A stretch of DNA of 64,000 nucleotides from Nostoc sp. S4 (GTDB taxonomy: Bacteria > Cyanobacteriota > Cyanobacteriia > Cyanobacteriales > Nostocaceae). Positions 1 through 9,097 of the stretch are shown piece by piece. The notes beneath the pieces are model-generated. The model did not search any database, had not been told where the DNA came from, and was given only the letters and a program-made list of their open reading frames with translations. The position numbers were made by a program, and so were the translations under genes. Within the stretch, counting starts at the first letter, position 1, and each line of letters begins with the position of its first letter. The DNA is taken from contig JAQYWR010000001.1 of NCBI GenBank assembly GCA_029379225.1, positions 186,001-250,000 on the forward strand, in the 5' to 3' direction.

Positions 1-2333
1 TCGTTATGGAATAAGGACGCAATCACATTCCAGCCTGGTAAAATCTGCCCAGAAACGTCAAATTCTAAACCGCGACTTTTCACTTCTCCAGCTGCAATCG
101 AATAATCAGGATTATTTAGATCCGTTGTAGCGACATTTTCCTTGGTAATATCATAGGCGGCAAAAGTAGCAGATAACCTGTCTTTAATTAGTTCCCCTTT
201 GACTCCCACTTCATACTGAGTGCCGCGTTCTGGTGGGAGTTGAGTTCCATCTACTGTCCGCGAGTCACTGGGATTAAACGAGCGGCTGTAGCTGGCGTAA
301 ATTGAAATCGGTTCAATTGGTTGATAAACAATGCCAACGCGAGGTGAAAAAGCTTCATTATACAAGTGGTCAACGCTCTCATCACCAATCAGATTGTTGC
401 CCGTAGGATCTAGTGGTCGAACGGTATTCTTCCGATTAATAAAGTCATATCTGCCACCCGCCAATAGCTTCAGATTTGGCAGCAACGTTATTTGATCTTG
501 CAGATAAAAGGCGATCGTGTCGCGGCCGTAGCGCTCGCGCTCTGAGGCTTCATCAAACTCTGGTGGTGGAGAAGCACCATACACCGGATTAAACAAATCA
601 ATACTGGGAGTCAGGGAAGTGGTACTGCGGAGATAATCGAAGCCCTGGAGGTCTTTATTCCACTCCAACCCCAGCAAAACTTGATGTTGCACAGATCCCG
701 TATTGAAGTTACCAATTAGATCCGTTTGCAGGGAGTAGTTGCGGTAAAGGTTTCTATCTACTGCATACCGTCGTAACACAGTACGACCATCTGCATCAAG
801 AGAGTCCGGTCGAAACGCTAAGTCATCACCATCAGTCAGCTTAACGGAAAAGGCACTGCGGAGCCGCAGGTTTTTGTTAAAACTGTGATTAAGAGTTAAA
901 TTAATGAAATGCGATTGAGCCGAGTAATAATCTCCTGGCTCTCCCAAGAAGCGATTAATCGGCACGTTGAAAACGTTAGGATCGGGTAATAAACCGTCGT
1001 AGAAAGTGCGATCGGCATTGAGATATTCATATTGAAATGTTAACGTCGTTGCCTTCCCAAGTTTGAACGTGAGTGCAGGGGCGATGCTAAGGACTTTTTC
1101 ATTCAAAAAGTCAACGAAGCTACCGGAGTTTTCATAGGCAACATTCAAACGATACAGAATGCTTTTGTCTGAGTTAAGCGGTCCAGAAAAATCGAGGGAA
1201 GGACGATAGGTGCTAAAGCTTCCATCTGTAAACTCAGCAGAGTAATAGGGATAATCGAGTGGTTTTTTGGTAACATAATTCACCACCCCTCCCGGCTCAA
1301 ACTGCCCATATAGCACGGATGCTGGACCCTTAAGCACTTCAATCCGCTCAATATTTGTTGGATTTACAAAGTTACCAATGGCATAGAAACCATCTCTCAA
1401 AGTGGCGTAGGTGGTAAAACCGCGAATGTTGTAAGTATCTGACAAATTGGCAAAGTCTCCCTGAATAGTCACACCACTTACATTCCTTACAGCATCGCTA
1501 ATCCGCGTAATTTGTTGATCCTTAATGACTTGTTGAGGAATAACTTGAATTGACTGGGGAATGTCGCGTTGAGGAGTATCAGTTTTAGTTGCAGTTGTGC
1601 TATCTGGTACACTATATCCGTCTTGTTCGCCTGTGACTACCAACTCAATCGGTTGATCACCTTGTGTTGATGGTTTTGGCTGTGTTTGACTTTCTGGCTG
1701 TTCAGGAGTTGGTTGGGTTTGCGATTGTTGTGCTATGGATGCAGCAGTCGCCACACTAAAAATTAAACCCTCATCCGCACTGTCAAATAACTCGACAGTT
1801 GGAACACCTGTTTCTCCGATCGCACTTACCCGGATAGTATTGGCATCAAAGTTAGTAACTGTGATTTCACTAACACCCGCAATTGGCTTTTGGGAGCGGA
1901 ATGTAAATGCTTCGCCCGATGGTAGGCGCAATTGAGCATTGGGAATATCAGCAATGAAGTTATTACCAGCACTGCGATTTGTGATTTGTAACTGTTCGCC
2001 TTTGGTTGTTTGTAATATCACCTCCACACCTTTAGCAGTCGGATTTGCCTTAACTCCCGTTACCTGCACAACTTCTGTTTGTGGCGTGTTTGCTGGTGTT
2101 GATGACTGCACTAATAACATTTTGGCGCTGGTAACAACGGGTTCTAGCTCACTTAATTGCCTAATCTTCCCAGTTGCTTGAGGTGGCTTGGCTTGTGGTA
2201 ATGTTTTCGCTAGATTGTTCAACCGATTATTAGATTTGGAAATATCTTGCGCTTTTGCAGGCTGAACCAGCAAAATTAAAAATATTAACAACCACTCTAT
2301 TCTGTAACTGAATTTAGATACTAGCTGACTCAT
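1..2333 (-). CDS. TonB-dependent siderophore receptor with N-terminal AMIN domain (3' end outside window)
   Basis: Outer-membrane receptor that would import ferric siderophores using TonB energy. The frame is open from the ATG at 2333 to the window edge (777 codons), so only the last barrel strands are missing. In order: a signal peptide ending near VQPAKAQ, an AMIN domain at about residues 65-170, a Pro/Gln-rich linker, a TonB-box-like IELVVTGEQDGYS segment, the plug, and the barrel. GGAG lies 7 nt before the ATG and supports the start. It is the last of three same-strand receptors, 80 bp after the previous stop, and is probably co-transcribed. It has no copy of the duplicated upstream block seen before the other two minus-strand receptors. 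The substrate cannot be told from sequence. Confidence 0.9.
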   Translation of the reverse strand, partial: MSQLVSKFSYRIEWLLIFLILLVQPAKAQDISKSNNRLNNLAKTLPQAKPPQATGKIRQLSELEPVVTSAKMLLVQSSTPANTPQTEVVQVTGVKANPTAKGVEVILQTTKGEQLQITNRSAGNNFIADIPNAQLRLPSGEAFTFRSQKPIAGVSEITVTNFDANTIRVSAIGETGVPTVELFDSADEGLIFSVATAASIAQQSQTQPTPEQPESQTQPKPSTQGDQPIELVVTGEQDGYSVPDSTTATKTDTPQRDIPQSIQVIPQQVIKDQQITRISDAVRNVSGVTIQGDFANLSDTYNIRGFTTYATLRDGFYAIGNFVNPTNIERIEVLKGPASVLYGQFEPGGVVNYVTKKPLDYPYYSAEFTDGSFSTYRPSLDFSGPLNSDKSILYRLNVAYENSGSFVDFLNEKVLSIAPALTFKLGKATTLTFQYEYLNADRTFYDGLLPDPNVFNVPINRFLGEPGDYYSAQSHFINLTLNHSFNKNLRLRSAFSVKLTDGDDLAFRPDSLDADGRTVLRRYAVDRNLYRNYSLQTDLIGNFNTGSVQHQVLLGLEWNKDLQGFDYLRSTTSLTPSIDLFNPVYGASPPPEFDEASERERYGRDTIAFYLQDQITLLPNLKLLAGGRYDFINRKNTVRPLDPTGNNLIGDESVDHLYNEAFSPRVGIVYQPIEPISIYASYSRSFNPSDSRTVDGTQLPPERGTQYEVGVKGELIKDRLSATFAAYDITKENVATTDLNNPDYSIAAGEVKSRGLEFDVSGQILPGWNVIASLFHN

Positions 2334-2413
2334 TTTTTCTCCACACACTGTAGTATTCCAGATAACAAAAAACCTCACTCCATGCATAGCTTTGATGCAG
2401 ATGCCTATTGAGC

Positions 2414-4987
2414 TTAGAACGTGAAAGAAACAGAGCCAATCACTGTAAACGGTGCACCTGGGTAAACAACTTCACGTCCTTGGGTTTCTAGATAATAGTT
2501 AGTGTCAAAAAGATTTTTGAAATTAAGACCAACCCTCCAGTTATTTTGTTTATAAAACAGCGCGGCATCTGTGCGAAGATAACTCGGTAGGATAAAGGAT
2601 TGCTCAAAATCTCCGGGGCGATCGCCCACATAATAAAGACCTAAACCAAAGCCCAACCCTTTGAATTTACCTTGTTGAAGTTCGTAAGTTGTCCATAAAC
2701 TGGCAGTATTTTCTGCCACGTTTTCTAAGCGATTGCCTACGGGTAAGTCATTATCGCGGGTGACTCTGGCATCTGTATAACCATAGGTAGCAATCACATT
2801 CCAACCTGGTGTTATTTGCCCAACGATATCAAGTTCAATCCCTTTACTAGTTTGTTCTCCTACTTGAATCGAAAAATTAGAATCGATGGGATCGGTAGTT
2901 AAAACGTTGGATTTTGTCAAGTGGTAAGCTGCTAATGTTGCTGCAAGTCTGCCGTCAAACAACTCTCCTTTAACGCCTACTTCGTACTGTTTGCTGCGTT
3001 CTGGTACAAAAGCTGAGTTGTCCCTAGACCGTCCATACTGTGGTACAAAAGATTCTGCATAGCTGGCATACAGAGAAACAGGAGGGGTAGGTTGATAGAC
3101 AATGCCAACACGCGGTGTAAAGGCAGAATTATTGTCGTTCGTTGCACTTTGGGCTACTAAGTCCTTCTGTAAAATACTCACTGTATCAAAACGACCGCCC
3201 AGCAGTAGCTTGAGGTTGTTAGCAATAGTTACCTGGTCTTGCAAATAAAAGCCGAATGTATCTGTGAAATTTTGAACTATGTAAGGTGTAGTGGGACGAG
3301 TAATCGGAACAAAGTAAACAGGATTAAAAACATCAATGGATGCAAAAGGGCCGTTAGAAAAGCCATCAGAAACTTCAGTGTAACGGTTCAGGTCTACGCC
3401 AAACAGCAGTTTGTGGGATATTGTTCCTGTTTTGAAGTTACCAATAACATCTGTCTGGAGTCTGTAGTCCTCGTCGGTGGTTCCACCAAAATTAGCGATG
3501 TCTCTAGTTGCTGTGCGTCCATCTGCTTGCAATTCGTCTATTTGAACGCGGATTTCATCACTCTTGAAGATGTTGGTAGAAAAAGCCTGACGCAATTGCC
3601 AATTTTGACTGAAGCGGTGTTCGAGATTGTACCCGAATTTGTAGTTTGTGGTAGTACCTTGGTTAATCGAAGGTTCGCCAAAAAATCGGTCGATAGGAAC
3701 CGAACCAGGGCGATCGCCAATTGCAAGCACTCCGCGATCGGGTTTATAATCTCTGTTATTGTATTCAAAAAATAGATTTAAATCAGTATTTTTACTAAGT
3801 TTCCAAGCGATAACTGGTGCAACAAATATGTTTTGGGAACTAATAAAATCTCTGAAACTACCAGCATTCTCGTAGGCAACATTGAGGCGATACAGTAAGG
3901 TTTTGTCTGTATTTAGAGGCCCCGATAAATCCAAAGCTGAACGATAGAAAGCATAATTTCCAACATCTAAATCGACATTGTAGTAAGGGTCACTTAGAGG
4001 TTGCTTCGTCACTATATTGACAATTCCACCTGGTTCAGTTTGTCCGAACAGCACAGAAGCAGGCCCTTTGAGTACCTCAACCCGTTCTACATTTGCAAAG
4101 TCTGTGGATGGAAAGTTGTCACGAATTCCATCTCGAAAAGTTGTTTCTTGCGTAAATCCCCGAATTCTCACTCTATCAAAGGAGTTTTGATAGCCTGCAC
4201 CTGGTGTTACCCCACTAACATTTTGCAGAATATCTCGCAATCTAGTTGCTTTTTGATCCTCAATTATTTGTCGTGGAATCACCTGAATCGATTGGGGAAT
4301 GTCGCGCAAAGGTGTATCAGTTTTTGTTGCGGTTGTTGCATCAGGTACGCGATATCCATCTTGTTCACCCGTGACTACCAACTCAATCGGTTCATCACCT
4401 TGTGTTGATGGTTCTGGCTGTATTTGACTTTCAGGCGGCTGTTGTGGCTGAGTCGGTTGCGTTTGAGGTTGTTGTGCTGTGGATGCAGCAGTTGCCACAC
4501 TAAAAATTAAACCCTCGTCTGGACTGTCAAACAACTCCACAGTTGGTATATTTACATCACCTATCACTGTCACCCGGATAGTATTGGCATCAAAATTAGT
4601 CACTGTTATCTGTGTAACACCCGCAATTGGCTTTTCTGAGCGGAATGTGAATGCTTCGCCTGATGGTAGGCGCAATTGAGCATTAGGAATATCAGTGATG
4701 AAATTGCTACCAGTACTACGATTTACTAATTGCAACTGTTGTCCTTTCGAGGTCTGCAAAATTACCTCCACACCTCTATTGGTGGGATTTGCCTTGACTG
4801 AGGTAACTTGTACAACTTCTGTTTGTGGCGTTTGTTGTTCTATCTGAGCCAGCCATTCTTTGACTGTTCTGGCAAAGCGATTTGGCTCTTGGATAGGAGA
4901 AATTTTAGTTACTTCTTTTGCTTGCCCAGGTTTGACAATGACAGCAACTAGAAAACAGGAAATAAAAAGCGATCGCGACAGTTTCAT
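2414..4987 (-). CDS. TonB-dependent siderophore receptor with AMIN domain
   Basis: Complete outer-membrane receptor, 857 residues from the ATG. A GTG 12 bases upstream is possible, but it has no ribosome site, and the ATG starts a clean signal peptide (MKLSRSLFISCFLV, ending near GQA). AMIN domain about 55-165, Gln/Pro linker to 205, TonB-box-like IELVVTGEQDGY, plug about 225-345 with a VEVLKGPASVLFGQ segment, then a 22-strand-type barrel ending in aromatic VSFTF, the usual outer-membrane insertion signal. It is closely related to the receptor at 6344-8926, and the two upstream regions are near-identical. It follows the PepSY gene and its upstream DNA keeps the end of an araC gene, so it is the product of a tandem duplication. 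Confidence 0.95.
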   Translation of the reverse strand: MKLSRSLFISCFLVAVIVKPGQAKEVTKISPIQEPNRFARTVKEWLAQIEQQTPQTEVVQVTSVKANPTNRGVEVILQTSKGQQLQLVNRSTGSNFITDIPNAQLRLPSGEAFTFRSEKPIAGVTQITVTNFDANTIRVTVIGDVNIPTVELFDSPDEGLIFSVATAASTAQQPQTQPTQPQQPPESQIQPEPSTQGDEPIELVVTGEQDGYRVPDATTATKTDTPLRDIPQSIQVIPRQIIEDQKATRLRDILQNVSGVTPGAGYQNSFDRVRIRGFTQETTFRDGIRDNFPSTDFANVERVEVLKGPASVLFGQTEPGGIVNIVTKQPLSDPYYNVDLDVGNYAFYRSALDLSGPLNTDKTLLYRLNVAYENAGSFRDFISSQNIFVAPVIAWKLSKNTDLNLFFEYNNRDYKPDRGVLAIGDRPGSVPIDRFFGEPSINQGTTTNYKFGYNLEHRFSQNWQLRQAFSTNIFKSDEIRVQIDELQADGRTATRDIANFGGTTDEDYRLQTDVIGNFKTGTISHKLLFGVDLNRYTEVSDGFSNGPFASIDVFNPVYFVPITRPTTPYIVQNFTDTFGFYLQDQVTIANNLKLLLGGRFDTVSILQKDLVAQSATNDNNSAFTPRVGIVYQPTPPVSLYASYAESFVPQYGRSRDNSAFVPERSKQYEVGVKGELFDGRLAATLAAYHLTKSNVLTTDPIDSNFSIQVGEQTSKGIELDIVGQITPGWNVIATYGYTDARVTRDNDLPVGNRLENVAENTASLWTTYELQQGKFKGLGFGLGLYYVGDRPGDFEQSFILPSYLRTDAALFYKQNNWRVGLNFKNLFDTNYYLETQGREVVYPGAPFTVIGSVSFTF

Positions 4988-5143
4988 AACCCCACACACC
5001 CAACCAGATTTCTCAAAACAGAGCTTGCTACTTGCAAGTTACTCTTAATTAACTCTATTTAGGAGAATACGAAAAATTGGGCGAGCGCATATATCTGAAA
5101 CCGGATTTTTTTTATCGGAATCCGGATCTACCTTTTGCTATCA
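4988..5143. repeat. Duplicated regulatory block, copy 2 (matches 8927-9082)
   Basis: This stretch aligns without gaps to 8927-9082 at a constant offset of 3,939 bases. I count 8 mismatches in 156 positions. It runs from the receptor start codon back to the stop codon of a vanished araC gene and includes the paired operator-like repeats. The offset equals one receptor plus one PepSY gene, as expected for a tandem duplication. Confidence 0.9.
5093..5129 (-). promoter_or_regulatory. Candidate AraC-family operator (two direct half-sites, 21 bp apart)
   Basis: Read on the minus strand, AGATCCGGATTCCGAT (5129-5114) is followed 21 bases later by AAATCCGGTTTCAGAT (5108-5093). Two helical turns is the usual spacing of tandem AraC-family half-sites. 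The same arrangement occurs before the receptor at 6344-8926. That an AraC regulator binds here is inferred. Confidence 0.55.
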
Positions 5144-5158
5144 GCGTTTGCGCCGATG
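5141..5158 (-). pseudogene. Scar of an araC gene 3' end (last codons only)
   Basis: On the minus strand these bases read His-Arg-Arg-Lys-Arg-stop, matching the Arg-Arg-His-Lys-Arg-stop end of the intact araC gene at 9080. The DNA alignment continues without gaps into the downstream operator block. No other part of an araC gene is present, because the PepSY gene starts immediately beyond. This is a duplication breakpoint, not an expressed gene. Confidence 0.75.
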
Positions 5159-5163
5159 AAATT

Positions 5164-6294
5164 TTATTTATAAAGTGAATTTGAAGTTGTATAAATGCTA
5201 TCTTTTGTCAGAGCTTGTCTTCGATAACGATACCGCCACATCACAAAACCAGTGAAAAATAAAATTAACGGTGCAAATCCGACAAAGATGTAGAAAATCC
5301 GAGATGGCAATCCCCAGAAAGTGCCATAGTGCAAATCGTTAAAGGAATTGAGGATGCGATCGCCTAATGATGCAGTTGCGATCGTAGATACTTGTAAAAC
5401 TTTGCCGCTATACTGGTCAAGAGAAACATCGCCAAGATTAAAGTTAAACCAAAAAGTCTCTTCTGGTTTACTTGGAAAGCCAATTAGACTAAGTGATGCA
5501 TTGGGTAGGGCAGCTTGAGCGGTTTTTAATTGCTCTTTTAGTCCAAGTGGAGACTGACCGGAAATAGGTACAGAAACCAAATTGGGTTGAGGTTTGGAGA
5601 AGGTGAGTGCGTAGATTATTGGGTTGACAAATTCAGAAAAGTTCCAGCAAAAGCCTGTGAAAAAGGTAAAGACCAGAAACGTAGTTGCGATCGCACCAGC
5701 AACTTTATGAACATCAAAATTAACCCGTTTGGGATGAGCATTCCATTTTATTTTGAAGCCAGCAATCAACTTGCGCCAACCAGGCCATAAGATAATGCCT
5801 GTAATGCTCAAGATTGTGAACAGTAATCCCACAATGCCCACAAATTTAAGACCAATGTCACCATCTAAAAGGCTGTAGTGGAGTGGATAAATAATGTCAA
5901 AAAATAGCTTTTGGATCGAGCTTGGCTTAGAATTAGGGTTGAGGATTACTCCTGTGTACGGGTTAACGTAGATTGGCAGCCAGTCAAATTCCTTTGTTTT
6001 GAGGATAACCTTTATTGATCGATCTGGCTTTGGAGGTGGGTAATACCGTTGAATAGTTGTATTTGGTTGGTTGGCATAGGCTTTTTTGACGGTGTTAAGG
6101 ACAGCTTCGATTGGTAGTTGTTCTCTTTGAGGGATGATGATACCACTTTGATGAGATTGATCGAAGTTGTCAATTTCTGTGTGGAAAACCAATAAACTAC
6201 CCGTCAAGCCGATGATGATTGCAATCAATCCTAGCGCTAGACCCAAGTAACGATGTAATGTGAATATCAAGTTACGTACTTTTTTAGAACTCAA
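5164..6294 (-). CDS. PepSY-associated TM helix protein (putative ferric-siderophore reductase family)
   Basis: Inner-membrane protein of the PepSY_TM family; characterised relatives such as FoxB and FpvG reduce iron from siderophores. Four hydrophobic segments are visible: residues about 10-35 with LHRYLGLALG and a following HTEID, a middle one after HYSLLDGDIG, one at HKVAGAIATTFLVF, and a C-terminal one at FAPLILFFTGFVMWRYRYRR. The conserved histidines in these segments are the probable haem ligands. I prefer the TTG start at 6294 because AAAGGAG sits 8 bases upstream; an ATG at 6321 would add nine residues. It follows the receptor stop by about 50 bp, so uptake and intracellular release are probably co-expressed. 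A decayed relative lies at 16700-17029. Confidence 0.85.
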   Translation of the reverse strand: MSSKKVRNLIFTLHRYLGLALGLIAIIIGLTGSLLVFHTEIDNFDQSHQSGIIIPQREQLPIEAVLNTVKKAYANQPNTTIQRYYPPPKPDRSIKVILKTKEFDWLPIYVNPYTGVILNPNSKPSSIQKLFFDIIYPLHYSLLDGDIGLKFVGIVGLLFTILSITGIILWPGWRKLIAGFKIKWNAHPKRVNFDVHKVAGAIATTFLVFTFFTGFCWNFSEFVNPIIYALTFSKPQPNLVSVPISGQSPLGLKEQLKTAQAALPNASLSLIGFPSKPEETFWFNFNLGDVSLDQYSGKVLQVSTIATASLGDRILNSFNDLHYGTFWGLPSRIFYIFVGFAPLILFFTGFVMWRYRYRRQALTKDSIYTTSNSLYK

Positions 6295-6343
6295 GGTCAA
6301 TGCTCCTTTGCATAATGTCAAAATACGAGATTCGTTTTCTCAA

Positions 6344-8926
6344 TTAAAACCGCACGGTTAATGACCCAATTAACGTAAAAGGCGCACCTGGAGAATTTGC
6401 AGCAGAATAGCGTGAATTTGTGTAATATTCGACATCAAACAAGTTCTCAGCATTAATTGCTACCTCCCAGTTATTGCGTCGATAGAACAGAGCCGCATCG
6501 AATCGAGTGTAGGCAGGTAGCTTGAAGTTGGGCGGATCGAATTGATCGCCTTGGCGATCGCTAACAAAATATGCACCTAACCCAAAACCCAGTCCTTGCA
6601 AATTGCCGCTTTGAATCTTATAGGTTGTCCATAAATTAGCAGAATTAGTTGGTGTAATTCTTAGCCTACTGCCCACTTGATACGTGTTATCTTTAGTGAT
6701 AATCGCATCAATGTAAGAATACCCTGCTGTCACATTCCAACCCGGTAAGATTTCACCAGTCACGCTCAAGTCAATACCGCGACTGCGCTGTTCTCCAACC
6801 TGAACTGAATAGTTAGAATCGACCGGATCGGTCGTCAATACGTTGGATTTTGTGATGTTGTAAGCGGCTAAAAGTGCTGACAGTTTTCCATCCAGAAAAT
6901 CGCCTCGGATGCCCACTTCATACTGAGTACCGCGTGACGGAGCAAAAGCTGAATCCGTTCGAGAACGACCATTATTAGGCACAAAAGAACGGCTGTAGCT
7001 AGCATAGAGTGAAAGAGGCTCGATCGGTCGATAGACGATGCCAAGGCGCGGACTAAATGCTTCACCGTAGTCTCTATCAACAATACCTGCGATAATATCC
7101 TTTCCAGTGCTGTTCACCCAATCAAATTGTCCAGCAGCCACTAAAATCAGGTTATTTAGCAACTTAATCTGATCTTGCAGATAAACTCCATAGGATTGAG
7201 TGATATAAATAGAACGGCTAGGAGTAGTATCAGTAGGTAATTCGATATTGTAGTTCGGGTTGAAAATATCCAGTGGCGGTAAGGGTGCAGTCAAAGGTGA
7301 AAAGGAATTTGTCACGCGGTTTGCATCAAAACCGAACAGCACCTGATGAGCTACTGAACCAGTATTAAAGTTTGCTATTAGCCCTGTTTGCATCGCATAG
7401 GTTTCATATACAGGTTTATCCTTGACATACGTGCCTATAATGAATCTATCGTCAGACAAACTGCCATATTCACTGTCTATTAAATCTGAATGTTGCGAGC
7501 TGATAAATAGCGAATTACGAAGTTGAAGATTTTTATTAAACTTATGTTCAAACCTATAGCCTCCCTGTAGCTGGGTGAGATTAATGTCATTCGCACTAGG
7601 ATAGCCAAAATAACGATTAATCGGCAGTACAAACGAGCCGTTACTCAACGCTGGTACTCCAGCATCAAATCCTGTTTCTTGATTCAGGTATTCAAAATTT
7701 AGGGTAAGCTTTGTATCATCGCTGATATCCCAAGCGATGGTAGGTGCAAGAAAAAATCGCTTCGTCCCCAAAAAGTCTCGAAAACTATCAGAATCCTGAA
7801 GTGCAATGTTCAAGCGATAGCGCAGGCTGCGATCGGAATTAAGTGGAGCTGAAAGATCGGCCGTTCCTCGGTAGTAATTATAGCTACCAGTATTAAAGCC
7901 AAACTCGTAGAATGGCTCTGATAGCGGTTGTTTGGTGGTAACGTTAATTATACCTCCGGGTTCGCCCGCTCCGAACAATACAGATGCTGGACCACGCACC
8001 ACTTCAACCTGTTCCACGTTAGAAAAATCTCCCGATGAAGCTATGCCTGTAAAACCATTGAGTGTGTTTTGTGCCGAGAAGCCCCGAATTGAATAGTCAC
8101 CAACGCCAAACCCTTCCCCACCATAGTCTCCACTGTTGAGTGCAACACCACTGACATTATTTAACACATCCCGCAAGCGGGTAACATTACGATCTTTAAT
8201 TACCTGTTGCGGTATAATTTGAATGGTTTGAGGAATATCTCGCAAGGGCGTATCAGTGCGGGTTCCGACGCTAGTTCGAGAGGGGTTATAGCCTTCATCT
8301 CGTTCACCCGTCACCACAAGTTCAATCGGTTCATTACTTTCTGGCGATGCTTGACTAGGTTGCTCTTGTTCAGGAGTCGGTTGCGTTTGAGGTTGTTGTG
8401 CTATGGATGCAGCAGTTGCCACAGAGAAGATGATACCTTCATCTGGACTGTCAAATAATTCAACAGTTGGTACACCCGCCTCCCCCGTCACACTCACCCG
8501 GATAGTCTGAGCATCAAAGTTTGTTACCGTTATTTCACTAACCCCTGCAATTGGTTTAGTAGAACGAAATGTGAATGCATCACCATTAGGTAAACGTAGT
8601 TGAGCATTAGGAATGTCGGCAATAAAATTATTGCCAGAACTTTGATTAACTACTTGTAACTGTTCTCCTTTTGATGTTTGTAAAATTATCTCCACACCCT
8701 TAGATGTGGGATTTGCTTTCACTGAAGTCACTTTTACAACTTCAGCTTCCTGACTTTGGGCTGGCGGGTTCTGCTGTTGTATCTGAGCAAACCATTCTTT
8801 GACTGTTCTTGCAGAACGGTCTAATTCTTGTGTACTTTGAATTTCAGTTACTTGCTTTGCCTGAATTGGTTGTATGGCAACAGCAATAAAAAAACAGGAA
8901 ATAAAAAGCGATCGCGACAGTTTCAT
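6344..8926 (-). CDS. TonB-dependent siderophore receptor with AMIN domain
   Basis: First receptor gene behind the araC regulator. From the ATG (a GTG 12 bases upstream is the alternative) it has a signal peptide ending near IQA, an AMIN domain at about 60-170, a Gln/Pro/Ser linker, the TonB-box-like IELVVTGERDEGY, a plug with VEVVRGPASVLFGAGEPGG, and a barrel ending in aromatic LTVRF. It resembles the receptor at 2414-4987 throughout, yet the two upstream non-coding regions are more alike than the signal-peptide codons. The two receptors differ in plug and loops, so they may take different siderophores; that is inference. Confidence 0.95.
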   Translation of the reverse strand: MKLSRSLFISCFFIAVAIQPIQAKQVTEIQSTQELDRSARTVKEWFAQIQQQNPPAQSQEAEVVKVTSVKANPTSKGVEIILQTSKGEQLQVVNQSSGNNFIADIPNAQLRLPNGDAFTFRSTKPIAGVSEITVTNFDAQTIRVSVTGEAGVPTVELFDSPDEGIIFSVATAASIAQQPQTQPTPEQEQPSQASPESNEPIELVVTGERDEGYNPSRTSVGTRTDTPLRDIPQTIQIIPQQVIKDRNVTRLRDVLNNVSGVALNSGDYGGEGFGVGDYSIRGFSAQNTLNGFTGIASSGDFSNVEQVEVVRGPASVLFGAGEPGGIINVTTKQPLSEPFYEFGFNTGSYNYYRGTADLSAPLNSDRSLRYRLNIALQDSDSFRDFLGTKRFFLAPTIAWDISDDTKLTLNFEYLNQETGFDAGVPALSNGSFVLPINRYFGYPSANDINLTQLQGGYRFEHKFNKNLQLRNSLFISSQHSDLIDSEYGSLSDDRFIIGTYVKDKPVYETYAMQTGLIANFNTGSVAHQVLFGFDANRVTNSFSPLTAPLPPLDIFNPNYNIELPTDTTPSRSIYITQSYGVYLQDQIKLLNNLILVAAGQFDWVNSTGKDIIAGIVDRDYGEAFSPRLGIVYRPIEPLSLYASYSRSFVPNNGRSRTDSAFAPSRGTQYEVGIRGDFLDGKLSALLAAYNITKSNVLTTDPVDSNYSVQVGEQRSRGIDLSVTGEILPGWNVTAGYSYIDAIITKDNTYQVGSRLRITPTNSANLWTTYKIQSGNLQGLGFGLGAYFVSDRQGDQFDPPNFKLPAYTRFDAALFYRRNNWEVAINAENLFDVEYYTNSRYSAANSPGAPFTLIGSLTVRF

Positions 8927-9097
8927 AACCCCACACACCCAACCAGATTTCTCAAAACAGAGCTTGCTAGTTGCAAGTTACTGTTAATTAACTCTATTTA
9001 GGAGAATACGAAAAATTGGGCGATCGCATATATCTCAAACCGGATTTTTTTTATCTGAATCGGGATTTACCTTTTGTTATCAGCGTTTGTGCCGACG
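8927..9097. repeat. Duplicated regulatory block, copy 1 (matches 4988-5158)
   Basis: Intergenic DNA between the araC stop codon and the receptor start, plus the last codons of araC. It aligns without gaps to 4988-5158. This is the parental copy, since araC is intact here. It contains the paired direct repeats at 9032-9068. Confidence 0.9.
9032..9068 (-). promoter_or_regulatory. Candidate AraC-family operator (two direct half-sites, 21 bp apart)
   Basis: Minus-strand half-sites AAATCCCGATTCAGAT (9068-9053) and AAATCCGGTTTGAGAT (9047-9032) share 13 of 16 bases and are exactly 21 bases apart. They lie just after the araC stop and about 100 bases before the receptor. The conserved A-tract between them recurs at 5093-5129 and, less exactly, at 13846-13884. 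Binding by the neighbouring AraC protein is inferred. Confidence 0.6.

Noticed and set aside
3239..3775. Plus-strand open frame of 178 codons inside a receptor gene
   Set aside because: It lies wholly on the opposite strand of a clear TonB receptor, and its product resembles nothing. It is a shadow of the receptor codons.
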